Shown here: positions 1 to 7,663 of the stretch, piece by piece
Numbering within the stretch: position 1 is the first letter of the stretch
Layout: each line of letters opens with the position of its first letter
Assembly: GCA_024398105.1 (NCBI GenBank)
Contig: JAKSJP010000007.1
Location: 22,522 to 86,521, forward strand
Source: Bacteroidales bacterium
Lineage (GTDB): Bacteria; Bacteroidota; Bacteroidia; Bacteroidales; UBA932
DNA: 64,000 bases
Reading direction: 5' to 3'
Notes under the pieces: model-generated
The model's database searches: none
Seen by the model: only the letters and a program-made list of their open reading frames with translations
What the model was told of the DNA's origin: nothing
Made by a program: the position numbers and the translations under genes

Positions 1-1
1 T

Positions 2-268
2 AGGGTCGTTGCCGGAGAAAAAACAGCCGTTATTTCATATGCTCTTTCTTTCATTGTGGAGCTTAACGGATGGGCTGACATGAGTCATAATGAGGCGGAT
101 GTCCGCATTAATCCTCTGATTAGGAGAATGGTTAAGTTCTGCTATCCTTTTTTGGGCGGTGCCTTAATGAAAAAGACTGAAGATACAAAACTAGCAAAAA
201 TGTATCTCCCAGTTGTTGATGCTGATGAGCTTATGAAGCGAATGATAATTGAGAAATCAGATAAATAG
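2..268 (+). CDS. Partial hypothetical protein (3' end only)
   Basis: The reading frame is open from the first bases of the window to a TAG at 266-268, so this is the C-terminal end (about 88 residues) of a gene that starts outside. A GTG at 56 could serve as an internal start, but the frame continues upstream without interruption, so truncation by the window edge is more likely. The visible part has a hydrophobic stretch (AVISYALSFIVEL) followed by a charged helical tail. I recognise no family. It ends just before a hairpin terminator and converges on the leftward mobilisation genes, so it probably belongs to the same mobile element. Confidence 0.5.
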   Translation, partial: RVVAGEKTAVISYALSFIVELNGWADMSHNEADVRINPLIRRMVKFCYPFLGGALMKKTEDTKLAKMYLPVVDADELMKRMIIEKSDK

Positions 269-281
269 TCATGAAAATGTG

Positions 282-310
282 AACGAGCCCTTAATATGGA
301 CTCGTTTTTT
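282..310 (+). terminator. Rho-independent terminator after the partial gene
   Basis: The arms AACGAG (282-287) and CTCGTT (301-306) are inverted repeats, with extra GG/CC pairing inside, followed by a run of T. It ends the rightward partial gene and abuts the stop codon of the convergent ardC-like gene. Confidence 0.6.
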
Positions 311-1377
311 TATCTATGCATTCTTTGATGTTGTTGTTCGGATTGACTTTGCTCCTGGGCTTCTTTCAACTCCTTCCCGATGTCGGATAGATCAATTGTA
401 GGCCTTTGATTCAGCATTGCTTTCTCGCTGATGAAGTCTGCGGCCTTCGACGCATCGGCAACAACCTGAGTGATTGCCTTTGGATCTTCGGACAGGACTT
501 CCATCCAGCTCTTGAGATACTGGAGATTGTGCTCGCTGATCGAGGCGTCCAGCCCGGATTTGGTGCAAAGGATAGCACTACTGAGTTCAGCAACAAGTTC
601 TTCTCTAGCGTAGTCCATAGATCCAAAAAATCCTCCCATCTCTCGATTGAGCCTAGACTCGACGCCAGTGGAGTGAGTCATTTCATGGTACAAGGTACCA
701 TAGAAAGCCCCTCGGTCCGGGAATTGCTCACGTTTCGGGATGACAATAGCATCCTCTCTTCTGGAGAAATACGCCTGGTCGCTGGTCTGTTCTCGGATTT
801 TGCAGACCCATGATTGATCCGCGATCATCTTGTCGATTGCAGGAACAGAGACGTCTCTTGTAGTGTCGACGACAGCCTTGTACTGCTCCTCAATCTGGGC
901 CATCTTCTCTGGACGGATGTCCTTGAAGTTAGTCTGTGAGATATTGTAGCCTTTGTAATAAAGGAGCGATTCCTTCCGGACATATCCTTTCTTGGATTCC
1001 TCGTCCATGGCATCGTATGCCTTAGGGTTGATGGTGGGGCGTTTCTGATCACTCTCATCCTTGTACCAGGTCTTGACGCAAGCGATAGGAAAGGAGTGCT
1101 CACCTTTGTTGATGAGCACTCCAAGACGATTACATTGCTTGTCAGTCAGGAACAGTGGATGTTCCCATCCTTTCATCGAGGAGATGATGGACAGGAAGAA
1201 CTGATTGAATCCAGAGTAGATGTTTCCGCTGATATTCTGGGCAGGACAAGCATGTGCAGTGATCCATGGCTTCTGCCAGTTGTCTGCATTGATGTTCTTG
1301 AACCTGTCCATGAATATGTCTGCGTACGTTTCCGCCAGAATGGTGGAAACGCTCTTTCCTGACGGCTTCTTTTCCAT
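310..1377 (-). CDS. ArdC-like antirestriction protein with zincin metallopeptidase domain
   Basis: The 355-residue protein combines an ArdC-type N-terminal single-stranded-DNA-binding domain (about residues 10-135) with a zincin-like metallopeptidase domain (about 190-310). The zinc site is visible as HEMTH (H231, E232, H235), with E261 in YAREELVAE as the likely third ligand. Proteins of this architecture are carried by plasmids and conjugative elements, where ArdC-type proteins are thought to protect incoming DNA from restriction. The tail from about 335 is Gln-rich and low complexity. It is the last gene of the leftward primase-DUF3945-ardC set, 5 bp after the DUF3945 gene. The family assignment is strong; protection from restriction here is inferred. 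Confidence 0.85.
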   Translation of the reverse strand: MEKKPSGKSVSTILAETYADIFMDRFKNINADNWQKPWITAHACPAQNISGNIYSGFNQFFLSIISSMKGWEHPLFLTDKQCNRLGVLINKGEHSFPIACVKTWYKDESDQKRPTINPKAYDAMDEESKKGYVRKESLLYYKGYNISQTNFKDIRPEKMAQIEEQYKAVVDTTRDVSVPAIDKMIADQSWVCKIREQTSDQAYFSRREDAIVIPKREQFPDRGAFYGTLYHEMTHSTGVESRLNREMGGFFGSMDYAREELVAELSSAILCTKSGLDASISEHNLQYLKSWMEVLSEDPKAITQVVADASKAADFISEKAMLNQRPTIDLSDIGKELKEAQEQSQSEQQHQRMHR

Positions 1378-1382
1378 GGCAA

Positions 1383-2150
1383 CTAGTGTTTCATTCCACG
1401 AGAAGTCTTCTTCTCTTCAGCCTGATCCTTCTGCTGCTTAGCTTCTTTCTCTTTCCTTGCCTCCTTCTTCTGAGTGTTGTCCTGAGTCTGGTTCTGAGCC
1501 TGAGCCTCTGCGGCTTTCTTCTGCTCACGAAGCCACTCCGGAGTAGTATAGACTGCACGTCTCTCATAGGCTGAGAACTGAACACATGACTCGAACTTCT
1601 CGCCTTTGGAATTTGTGAGATCCTTCAGATGAACAGGCTCTCCTTTGAGATAGGCTGCCTTCTGCTCATCGTTCATTACGACTCCGGCGATCTTTCCTTC
1701 CACGCCACCTTCCTTAGGGAGTGTAGCATATTGGGTAGGGAATGTAACGAGTCGATTGGTTTCAGGATTGAGACTCACGAATACGGAGTTCTCCTTGCCG
1801 TCCTTGTCTTTGAAAACAAGTGGACTGCCGGCATGGCCTGTGTCCAGTAGCTGTTTCTTCTGTTCCTCGCTTAATTGAGTTCCATAGACTCCGATCCAGT
1901 CTTTCATGGTCGGCTTCTCGCATCTGGTCTGCATGTCGATTTTCCAGGTGTCTCCAGACTTGTAGCAGCGAATTGCTGCTTCGCCTTCAATCTTCTGACC
2001 GCCATCGTTTCTGAAGAATGGAACCGGTTTACTGTAGTTACCATAGAGAAGTCGGTCGAGATTGCCAGTCTTCTCCATTCTCTCCCTAGTGATGCCCCAT
2101 TTCTTGAGTTCATCCCAAGGAAGGTCATCAGGTGTGATTCTGTTTGACAT
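1383..2150 (-). CDS. DUF4099/DUF3945 domain protein of Bacteroidota mobile elements
   Basis: The 255-residue protein begins with a DUF4099-like segment (about residues 5-85, containing LPWDELKKWGITRERME) and continues with DUF3945-like sequence (about 95-205, including GKENSVFVSLNPETNRL). It ends in a highly charged Lys/Glu/Gln tail (about 210-255) that is probably disordered or coiled coil. These domains are found almost only in mobile elements of Bacteroidota, usually beside Toprim primases and ArdC-like proteins, exactly as here. Their biochemical role is not established; a DNA-processing accessory role in transfer is an inference from neighbours. It sits 11 bp downstream of the primase gene and is very likely co-transcribed with it. 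Confidence 0.8.
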   Translation of the reverse strand: MSNRITPDDLPWDELKKWGITRERMEKTGNLDRLLYGNYSKPVPFFRNDGGQKIEGEAAIRCYKSGDTWKIDMQTRCEKPTMKDWIGVYGTQLSEEQKKQLLDTGHAGSPLVFKDKDGKENSVFVSLNPETNRLVTFPTQYATLPKEGGVEGKIAGVVMNDEQKAAYLKGEPVHLKDLTNSKGEKFESCVQFSAYERRAVYTTPEWLREQKKAAEAQAQNQTQDNTQKKEARKEKEAKQQKDQAEEKKTSRGMKH

Positions 2151-2161
2151 AGTGATAGTTT

Positions 2162-3109
2162 TTATAGTTTATGTTGATTGGTTAGACTGGGAGGTTCTTC
2201 TCCCAGGGATTTCTGCTTGTCCAGCAGATATTCGTTCATATCGTTGTGATGTGCATATCCGGAACTGAAATCCCAGACATGTGTATCCGGGTTTAACGCC
2301 TTGATCTTCTGAAGGCATTCACGCCCTGTTTGGTCATTGTCCAGATAAGCTTCCGCCCATTCATGCTTGCTGATATATTCAGTCGCATGTTTGACATTGG
2401 TGGTGGAATTGAGTACGCAGACATCACATGGAGGCGTGAGCTGCATGTTAAGTTCCATCCAACTGAGGAAATTGAAGTATCCTTCAAACACCATGACCCT
2501 GTCAGAAGATGGCTCCGTAGAATGTAAGCCATGGCTATTGATGGTCGTCAAGGCTGACTGAGTGGTGCCCTTGAAGCCTTCGCTTCTGATAACCCATCCT
2601 CCGGAATTGTTCGAAAATCCCACACCGGTAAAGGTCTTGCCATTATTATGGTTTGTATATGTGATCTCCTTGCAGTAGCGCTCCGCTAGTTCCAAGCTGA
2701 TTCCTCTCGATGCGATGTAATCTGTGAGTCTCAGGTTCTGGAAACGGTCACTTGTCTTGGTAACTTCAAGACTGCGCTCTCTTTCTTTTGCGGCTATATG
2801 TACTGGTTTGTCTTCTTTGAGATCGATGTATTTGCCATCGAGTTCCCAGAGGAAGGCAATAGCCTCTCGGAATCCGCACCCTTTGAGTTGTCGGACCAGC
2901 TCGATGTTTGATCCTCCTTGGCCTGTACCATGATCGAACCATTGCCATGATCCGTTCTTGTAGGCAACGCTCATAGATGGAGTTGATTCATCACGGAATG
3001 GAGAGTAGTACATATAGCCTCTATGGGCTGTGTTACATCCCAATCCGGCAAGAGTCTTCTCTATGGATACCGAAGATTTGAGTCTATCTATGTCTTCTTG
3101 AGAAATCAT
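2162..3109 (-). CDS. Toprim-domain DNA primase-like protein of the mobile element
   Basis: The 315-residue protein has a CHC2-primase-like N-terminus (about residues 1-95, with YYSPFRDESTPSMSV and WFDHGTGQGGSNIELV) and a C-terminal Toprim fold (about 203-280). The Toprim acidic residues are visible as E209 in FEGYFNF and the D257-N-D259 motif in YLDNDQTG. The cysteines and histidine of a normal CHC2 zinc finger are missing, so the N-terminal module is probably zinc-free. The position after EGYF, often Asp, is Asn here. Such proteins are thought to prime replication or complementary-strand synthesis of mobilised elements. It is the first gene of the leftward operon. Confidence 0.8.
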   Translation of the reverse strand: MISQEDIDRLKSSVSIEKTLAGLGCNTAHRGYMYYSPFRDESTPSMSVAYKNGSWQWFDHGTGQGGSNIELVRQLKGCGFREAIAFLWELDGKYIDLKEDKPVHIAAKERERSLEVTKTSDRFQNLRLTDYIASRGISLELAERYCKEITYTNHNNGKTFTGVGFSNNSGGWVIRSEGFKGTTQSALTTINSHGLHSTEPSSDRVMVFEGYFNFLSWMELNMQLTPPCDVCVLNSTTNVKHATEYISKHEWAEAYLDNDQTGRECLQKIKALNPDTHVWDFSSGYAHHNDMNEYLLDKQKSLGEEPPSLTNQHKL

Positions 3110-3125
3110 GCTACAATTGTCCGAT

Positions 3126-3294
3126 TATTTAGTACAAAACCAAATTATTGCTATCTTTGTATCGTTAGTGCTATATTAGTCGCAATTATTAAATATAATG
3201 TACGAATATTTCGTACAAATATATCATTTCAATTGCTGCTAATCAAAATATTTGTAGAGATTTTTAATTAGCTTGTAGCAATATTTCGTGCAGT
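3126..3294. promoter_or_regulatory. Repeated operator motif in the divergent control region
   Basis: The AT-rich region between the primase and HTH genes holds three copies of TATTTmGTrCA: 3126-3138 (TATTTAGTACAAA), 3207-3219 (TATTTCGTACAAA) and 3282-3294 (TATTTCGTGCAGT). The middle copy lies in a perfect palindrome, GTACGAA-tat-TTCGTAC, at 3200-3216. The last copy ends at the HTH start codon. The palindrome overlaps the leftward -7 box. A plausible rightward promoter (TTTA at 3128-3131, 20 bp, TATCTTTG at 3152-3159) lies beside the first copy. The adjacent HTH protein is the obvious candidate ligand; that is inference. Confidence 0.6.
3216..3247 (-). promoter_or_regulatory. Promoter for the leftward primase operon
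   Basis: On the minus strand, TTTG (3247-3244), a 20-bp spacer and TATATTTG (3223-3216) match the Bacteroidota -33/-7 consensus. The predicted transcript has a leader of about 100 nt before the primase start at 3109. The -7 box overlaps the operator palindrome, which suggests repression by steric block. Confidence 0.65.
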
Positions 3295-3295
3295 T

Positions 3296-3553
3296 ATGGA
3301 TGAAAACAAGAAGAGAGAGATCAACCGTAATCTCCCTATCAACACAAACAGAACTCCTAGCAAACGCATGCGTCCAGCACTTGAGGCGCTTCTTGACGAG
3401 GGTGTATCAATTGCAGACCTCGCAGAGAAAATGGGTATGTCCAGATCAAGCCTGAGTCGCTGGTTCCAGATAGATGATGCGAAGCTTTCTGGTCTTGAAG
3501 AGATTGGAAAGGTACTTGGATATCATGTAGAGTGGAAGTTCGTGAAAGATTAG
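3296..3553 (+). CDS. Small helix-turn-helix transcriptional regulator
   Basis: This 85-residue protein has a basic N-terminal arm followed by an XRE/Cro-like helix-turn-helix (about residues 25-80). The core is VSIADLAEKMGMSRSSLSRWFQ, in which ADLAEKMGMS and SSLSRW read as the two DNA-binding helices. It has no ligand-binding domain, so it is probably a simple repressor. It is divergently oriented from the mobilisation operon and lies just downstream of the repeated operator motif, which suggests autoregulation and control of the leftward genes. It also precedes the ATPase-STAS-membrane cassette by 21 bp and could set the expression of that cassette. Confidence 0.75.
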   Translation: MDENKKREINRNLPINTNRTPSKRMRPALEALLDEGVSIADLAEKMGMSRSSLSRWFQIDDAKLSGLEEIGKVLGYHVEWKFVKD

Positions 3554-3574
3554 CCTTATGATGTCGTATATTTT

Positions 3575-4663
3575 ATGAGTGGCAAAGGACTTCATTTTGC
3601 CAGGAGAGTAAAAAGAAACGGAGATAATAAATCCTGGCGTCTAAGCATCCGACACAAGAAAAGGGTTAGACTAAAACGAAAGTCTTTGTTGGGATTGTCG
3701 CGTGTCCAAATTAAAAGTCAAAATTTATTTAAGAGGAGATTTGCTGATTACCAAGCGATTAAAGCGCCATCATATTTCTCGCTAATAGAGAATCCCGATA
3801 AAGTTCTTAAGTTTATTGCTCAACTAACAGCGGCTTTCAATAAAAGGCGCAAGGTGTTTGTAAAATTGAAGGATCTTTCGTTTATATCTAACGATGCGTT
3901 AGTTTTGCTATTGTCTAATGTAGCCCAATTTAAAGCAGCGAAAATTGCATTCAATGGAGATAGACCAAAGAACAAAGAAATTGCTAAAATAATTGAGGAG
4001 TCAGGATTCTATTCCATTTTGTATTCAAGAAAAGATATCGGATTAAATAATGAGGTGACTATAAGCAGAGATCAAATTATTACTCATGGAAAAAAGAATG
4101 TTGATTCAGAATTGACAGCTAAACTTATACATGACACTTCACCATATTTGTGGGGAAAGGCACAAAGATGTCAAGGTGTACAGCGCATATTTATTGAGTT
4201 AATGCAGAATACGAATAACCATGCCAGTCATACTGCAGGAGACAAATACTGGTGGTTAAGCTCATCCAGGAAGGAGGATCCTAAACGATTGTGCTATGCC
4301 TTTATCGACTACGGTATGGGAATTTTTAATAGTTTACGCACGAAACAGCCAGGTGAGAAATTTTACGGTTGGATTGATAAGTTGAAGTCGTTGATTGACA
4401 CATCAAAAAACAGCAATGTCTTAAAGTCAATGCTCTCAGGAGAATTTCATAAGACGGTAACAAAAAAGTATTACAGGGGGAAGGGCCTTCCTGGAATATA
4501 CAATGAAATTGCCAAGGGAGCAATTACAAAACTTATTGTTATCTCCAATGATGCCTATGCTGATCCATTAGCGAATAAGTATTTCGATCTTCAAAATAAA
4601 CTTGATGGAACATTCGTATATTTTGAGGTAGATAGTAGTTGCAAACACTTTAATGAGATTTAG
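3575..4663 (+). CDS. GHKL (HATPase-like) protein with basic N-terminus, first gene of an unusual cassette
   Basis: The 362-residue protein has a very Arg/Lys-rich N-terminus (residues 1-60), a middle region that resembles a STAS fold (about 75-150, including RKVFVKLKDLSFIS), and a C-terminal GHKL ATP-binding region. GHKL motifs are readable: an N-box ELMQNTNNHA (E208, N212, H216), a G1-like DYGMG (D245-G249) and a G2-like RGKGLPG (301-307). There is no histidine-kinase phosphoacceptor segment, so it is more like an RsbW/SpoIIAB-type or stand-alone GHKL ATPase. It is visibly more AT-rich than the chromosomal genes. The next gene, 6 bp downstream, is a STAS-like DUF4325 protein, a likely direct partner. 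Function unknown. Confidence 0.65.
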   Translation: MSGKGLHFARRVKRNGDNKSWRLSIRHKKRVRLKRKSLLGLSRVQIKSQNLFKRRFADYQAIKAPSYFSLIENPDKVLKFIAQLTAAFNKRRKVFVKLKDLSFISNDALVLLLSNVAQFKAAKIAFNGDRPKNKEIAKIIEESGFYSILYSRKDIGLNNEVTISRDQIITHGKKNVDSELTAKLIHDTSPYLWGKAQRCQGVQRIFIELMQNTNNHASHTAGDKYWWLSSSRKEDPKRLCYAFIDYGMGIFNSLRTKQPGEKFYGWIDKLKSLIDTSKNSNVLKSMLSGEFHKTVTKKYYRGKGLPGIYNEIAKGAITKLIVISNDAYADPLANKYFDLQNKLDGTFVYFEVDSSCKHFNEI

Positions 4664-4669
4664 TACATT

Positions 4670-4999
4670 ATGTTATTTAAAATTTCTGTTGACTTTTCTA
4701 AAACTCCTTCAGCTAGGACTGAGTCAGAGGGGAAACATCCGGGTGAGAGCCTCAGGGCTATGCTTGTCCCTCTTATAAGGACATGCCTTGAAACTGGGGA
4801 AGAACTGACAATTGATCTTGACGGAACATCAGGATATGGGACATCTTTTCTGGAAGAGGTATTTGGTGGCTTGATTAGAGAAGAGCACTTTTCTTTCGAC
4901 CAGTTACAAATCATCCATTATATTTCTGAAGAAGAACCAGACCTTATAGATGAGATAAAGCAAGATATTATAGATGCTAGGGATAATGAAAAAGAGTAG
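4670..4999 (+). CDS. STAS-like DUF4325 domain protein
   Basis: This 109-residue protein is a stand-alone DUF4325 (STAS-like) domain. The diagnostic region is the strand-loop-helix LTIDLDGTSGYGTSFLEEVF (about residues 45-65), equivalent to the STAS segment that binds a GHKL partner in anti-anti-sigma systems. The Gly-Tyr-Gly-Thr-Ser core offers Ser/Thr residues that could be phosphorylated, by analogy with SpoIIAA/RsbV; this is inference. DUF4325 genes are commonly found next to GHKL ATPase genes. It overlaps the start of the membrane-protein gene, which implies translational coupling. Confidence 0.7.
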   Translation: MLFKISVDFSKTPSARTESEGKHPGESLRAMLVPLIRTCLETGEELTIDLDGTSGYGTSFLEEVFGGLIREEHFSFDQLQIIHYISEEEPDLIDEIKQDIIDARDNEKE

Positions 5000-5588
5000 G
5001 CTACTGTATGGCATCATCGGTGTTGTCATTTTTTCATCAGGATGGATTGTTGGTCTATTAGTTAAAGATTGGGCATGGTTTGAGTATGATAACTCCTTTA
5101 ACTTGTTCGATCTGTTTTATACTGTGGTTTCTGTTGGACTTGCTGTATATATAGCAAGGGCGATAGAGAAAGGTGTGCAGGATAGAAGGAATCAAAAGGA
5201 TATCATTATTGGCAGGATTGATGCCGTTGACTCGCAACTTGAACAACTCCTCTCATGTTTTGTGTTGAATAATAAAAAGTATTCAATAGATAACACTGTT
5301 ATTTTGGGACGAGCTAAACGCATTGGGATGGATGCAAAAAAATATGAGAGGTTTATTCAGAAGTATTATCCTGAATTCGCCAATTCAAAAGAATACAAAG
5401 ACACAATAATTAATACTAGAAAGCTAGTAAAACTTTGCACAGAATTGCCGAAAAAGCCAAGCCCGAATATATCCTGTGTAAATGATGTATGGAGCTATTC
5501 TTCAGAGCGCTTTTGGGAAATACAACAGGAATTGAGCCGTTTGAGGGAACTATGTTTCAATTTATCCCTTTTACTAAATGGCCAATAG
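4974..5588 (+). CDS. Two-TM membrane protein, third gene of the ATPase-STAS cassette
   Basis: The 204-residue product has two predicted membrane helices (about residues 8-30, LLYGIIGVVIFSSGWIVGLLV, and about 43-63, LFDLFYTVVSVGLAVYIAR), followed by a cytoplasmic-looking region of about 140 residues rich in charged helices. I recognise no family. The ATG at 4974 overlaps the STAS gene by 26 bp; a second in-frame ATG at 4986 would also give an overlap, so translation is probably coupled either way. A membrane protein with two helices and a helical soluble domain, downstream of a nucleotide-binding sensor pair, resembles effector subunits of defence or signalling cassettes, but no such function is shown. 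Confidence 0.6.
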   Translation: MLGIMKKSRLLYGIIGVVIFSSGWIVGLLVKDWAWFEYDNSFNLFDLFYTVVSVGLAVYIARAIEKGVQDRRNQKDIIIGRIDAVDSQLEQLLSCFVLNNKKYSIDNTVILGRAKRIGMDAKKYERFIQKYYPEFANSKEYKDTIINTRKLVKLCTELPKKPSPNISCVNDVWSYSSERFWEIQQELSRLRELCFNLSLLLNGQ

Positions 5589-5594
5589 CGGTTT

Positions 5595-5622
5595 ACAGCA
5601 GGATTCGTCCTGCTGTTTTTTG
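5595..5622 (+). terminator. Terminator of the ATPase-STAS-membrane cassette
   Basis: ACAGCAGGA (5595-5603) and TCCTGCTGT (5608-5616) form a perfect 9-bp stem with a TTCG tetraloop, followed by a T run. It lies 7 bp after the stop codon and separates the cassette from the integration genes. Confidence 0.85.
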
Positions 5623-5677
5623 TTACAACACGATTTCGCACAATATAACATAATCTCGCATAAAGAATTCCGAAACG

Positions 5678-5709
5678 TTTGCACGGAGTCTTAATATTAT
5701 CTATGTTTG
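5678..5709 (+). promoter_or_regulatory. Promoter for the DUF3853-integrase genes
   Basis: TTTG (5678-5681), a 20-bp spacer and TATGTTTG (5702-5709) match the Bacteroidota consensus. The predicted start lies about 65 bp upstream of the DUF3853 gene. Confidence 0.6.
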
Positions 5710-5781
5710 TCGCAAATAATAGTACATGATACTTAAAAAATTGCATCAGATAGTTATTGATTCTTTACTAACGTTTACATT

Positions 5782-6078
5782 ATGATTGAACCTTCTTCAG
5801 AATTACAGGATCGAAAAAACCTAGAGGCTCTTCTTGCCTCGCAAGCCTCAATGGCAGAGACATTACAGTCCATACTTCAGGAATTAATCAAGCCAGACAG
5901 AAAGTATGTTTACGGAATTCAAGGTCTTGCGGACCTCCTTCATTGCAGCAGGCTAACTGCACAGCGTATAAAGAATTCCGGAAAGATAGACGATGCAACA
6001 ATACAGTTTGAAAGGACCGTGATTTTTGATGCTGACAAGGTCATGGAATCGCTTAAAGTCAGTCGTAAGAAGAAATAG
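5782..6078 (+). CDS. DUF3853 family protein (excisionase-like HTH)
   Basis: The 98-residue protein matches the DUF3853 pattern in its second half: YVYGIQGLADLLHCSRLTAQ, then RIKNSGKID and a final strand-helix around VIFDADKVMESL. This is a winged-helix or MerR/excisionase-like DNA-binding fold. DUF3853 genes usually lie immediately upstream of tyrosine integrases in Bacteroidota mobile elements, as here with only 2 bp between the genes. A role in excision or in directing the integrase is a reasonable inference from fold and position. The N-terminal 35 residues look like a coiled coil. Confidence 0.8.
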   Translation: MIEPSSELQDRKNLEALLASQASMAETLQSILQELIKPDRKYVYGIQGLADLLHCSRLTAQRIKNSGKIDDATIQFERTVIFDADKVMESLKVSRKKK

Positions 6079-6080
6079 CC

Positions 6081-7382
6081 ATGGCAATCTTTAATTTTCA
6101 GGCTCCTAAAGCCTCTTTTTCTCTGAGAAACATCCCGGACAAGCAAGGCCGAAAGGCTCTCTACATAAAGTTCTTCATCGATGGAAAGTATGTAATGAAG
6201 AGTACTGATATATGGCTGAAACCTCGCCAGTGGGATTCGGTTGAACAGTTGGTGATCAATTCTGCTGAAGCTAATGAACTGAACAAGATACTATATAATC
6301 TAAAAGAAAAGACTGAACGTCTTATCAAGCAGAATTATGGTGAATCTGTTACGGCTGATGACATTCGGGCGCTTCTTTCAGAAAAAGATCCAGAACAGAA
6401 ACCTCGTCGAGATTTCATTGAATATGCTAAAGAGGTGAACCATACTCTATATAATAAGGGAAAGAATGGATATCGTTCTTGGCATTCAAAGGATATGAAT
6501 ATTGATATGTTCGCAAATTTCGTCCATGAAAAGCTCGAGCTCAAGACTCTTTATCTTGATGGTTTGCAGGTCACATACTTTGATAAATACATTGCCTATA
6601 GACTGAATGAACGTAAGAATAAAAGCAGGGAGGGAATTAACAAGACACTGGTCCCTTTATATGAGGCAATCAAATATGCTGTCAAGACAGGAGAGATTGA
6701 GGCTCCGAGTGTGGCTGCCATTGTCGACAACTACATCAGCATACGTGAAACGAAATACTCGACTAAGATCTCAGAGTCTAAAGTGAGGTTTCTCACAGAA
6801 GATCAAATGAAGCAGCTAGCAGATTTCTGGAAAAGCCAGGGGAAAGGGTCACGAAAGGACGCACTGGATATGTTTTTCTTTTCCTTCTATTCTTGTGGCC
6901 TGCGTATTTCCGACCTCGTAACTTTGGAATGGAGACATGTTGATTTGAAAGAAAAGCAGATAAAGAAAGTCCAGGTTAAAACGAAGAAGGCGCCTTCTGT
7001 GACTATCCCTTTGACAGAATCAGCTATCGAGATCCTTTCCCGTTGGAAGGGACGTAATTCAAAGTACGTATTCAATTGTCTGGAAGAAGATTTTGACATC
7101 AAGAATGAAGAAGCGCTGGTGAGAAAGATTAACTCATGGGATAAGATTATCAATGGGCATCTGACCAGAACAAGTACAACCCTGAATTTTCCTCTGAATC
7201 TGACGATCCACATGGCCAGGCACACATTTGCCGTAATAGCTCTCAACAATGGGGTTGATGTCTATATGATCAGCAAGCTTCTGGGGCACTCTTCAATCGT
7301 GGCAACGGAAAAGACCTATGCTGAATTCCTGAAGGAAAAAGTGACCGATGACGCGCATCGAGTGCTGGATCTTCATTTCTAA
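6081..7382 (+). CDS. Tyrosine recombinase / integrase of the mobile element
   Basis: The 433-residue protein has the layout of Bacteroidota tyrosine integrases: an N-terminal arm-binding region (about residues 1-95), a SAM-like core-binding domain (about 105-225) and a catalytic domain (about 240-430). Catalytic residues are visible: R275 in CGLRISDL, H377 and R380 in HMARH, H403 in LLGHSS and the nucleophile Y413 in KTYAEF. It catalyses site-specific integration and excision. It is full length and intact. As the last gene of the element, it puts the right attachment end somewhere in the roughly 350 bp that follow, before galE. Confidence 0.93.
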   Translation: MAIFNFQAPKASFSLRNIPDKQGRKALYIKFFIDGKYVMKSTDIWLKPRQWDSVEQLVINSAEANELNKILYNLKEKTERLIKQNYGESVTADDIRALLSEKDPEQKPRRDFIEYAKEVNHTLYNKGKNGYRSWHSKDMNIDMFANFVHEKLELKTLYLDGLQVTYFDKYIAYRLNERKNKSREGINKTLVPLYEAIKYAVKTGEIEAPSVAAIVDNYISIRETKYSTKISESKVRFLTEDQMKQLADFWKSQGKGSRKDALDMFFFSFYSCGLRISDLVTLEWRHVDLKEKQIKKVQVKTKKAPSVTIPLTESAIEILSRWKGRNSKYVFNCLEEDFDIKNEEALVRKINSWDKIINGHLTRTSTTLNFPLNLTIHMARHTFAVIALNNGVDVYMISKLLGHSSIVATEKTYAEFLKEKVTDDAHRVLDLHF

Positions 7383-7493
7383 TATGCAACTTTTTGTTGT
7401 ATGATAATTTGGTCTAATTTGACAGAAAATGCCACTACAACACCATCAAATGCACATGTCTCTTCTTTCTCGGGAAGAAGAGCATGTTGCATA
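7382..7493. repeat. Inverted repeats downstream of the integrase (probable element end)
   Basis: Two nested inverted repeats occupy the AT-rich gap after the integrase. ATATGCAAC at about 7382-7390 is mirrored by GTTGCATAT at 7485-7493. Inside it, CTCTTCTT with a preceding CATG (about 7452-7467) is mirrored around a TCTCGGG loop by AAGAAGAG and CATG (about 7475-7486). They could be integrase or excisionase binding sites or a transcript-ending hairpin; no long T tract follows. The rest of the gap, to 7660, shows no gene. Confidence 0.4.
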
Positions 7494-7663
7494 TGTGGAA
7501 GCGATGCTTTACCTTTGCGTTGTAAGGATGACTTTTTCTTTACGGACAGAGTTGGATGAAATTTGATACAGTGCTTATATAAACAGCCTTACAGCCGTGT
7601 AGAATAAGGGTAAGTTCTTCTTCAACGAAGATGAGTATTAATCTTTGAAATAGAATGACTTAT

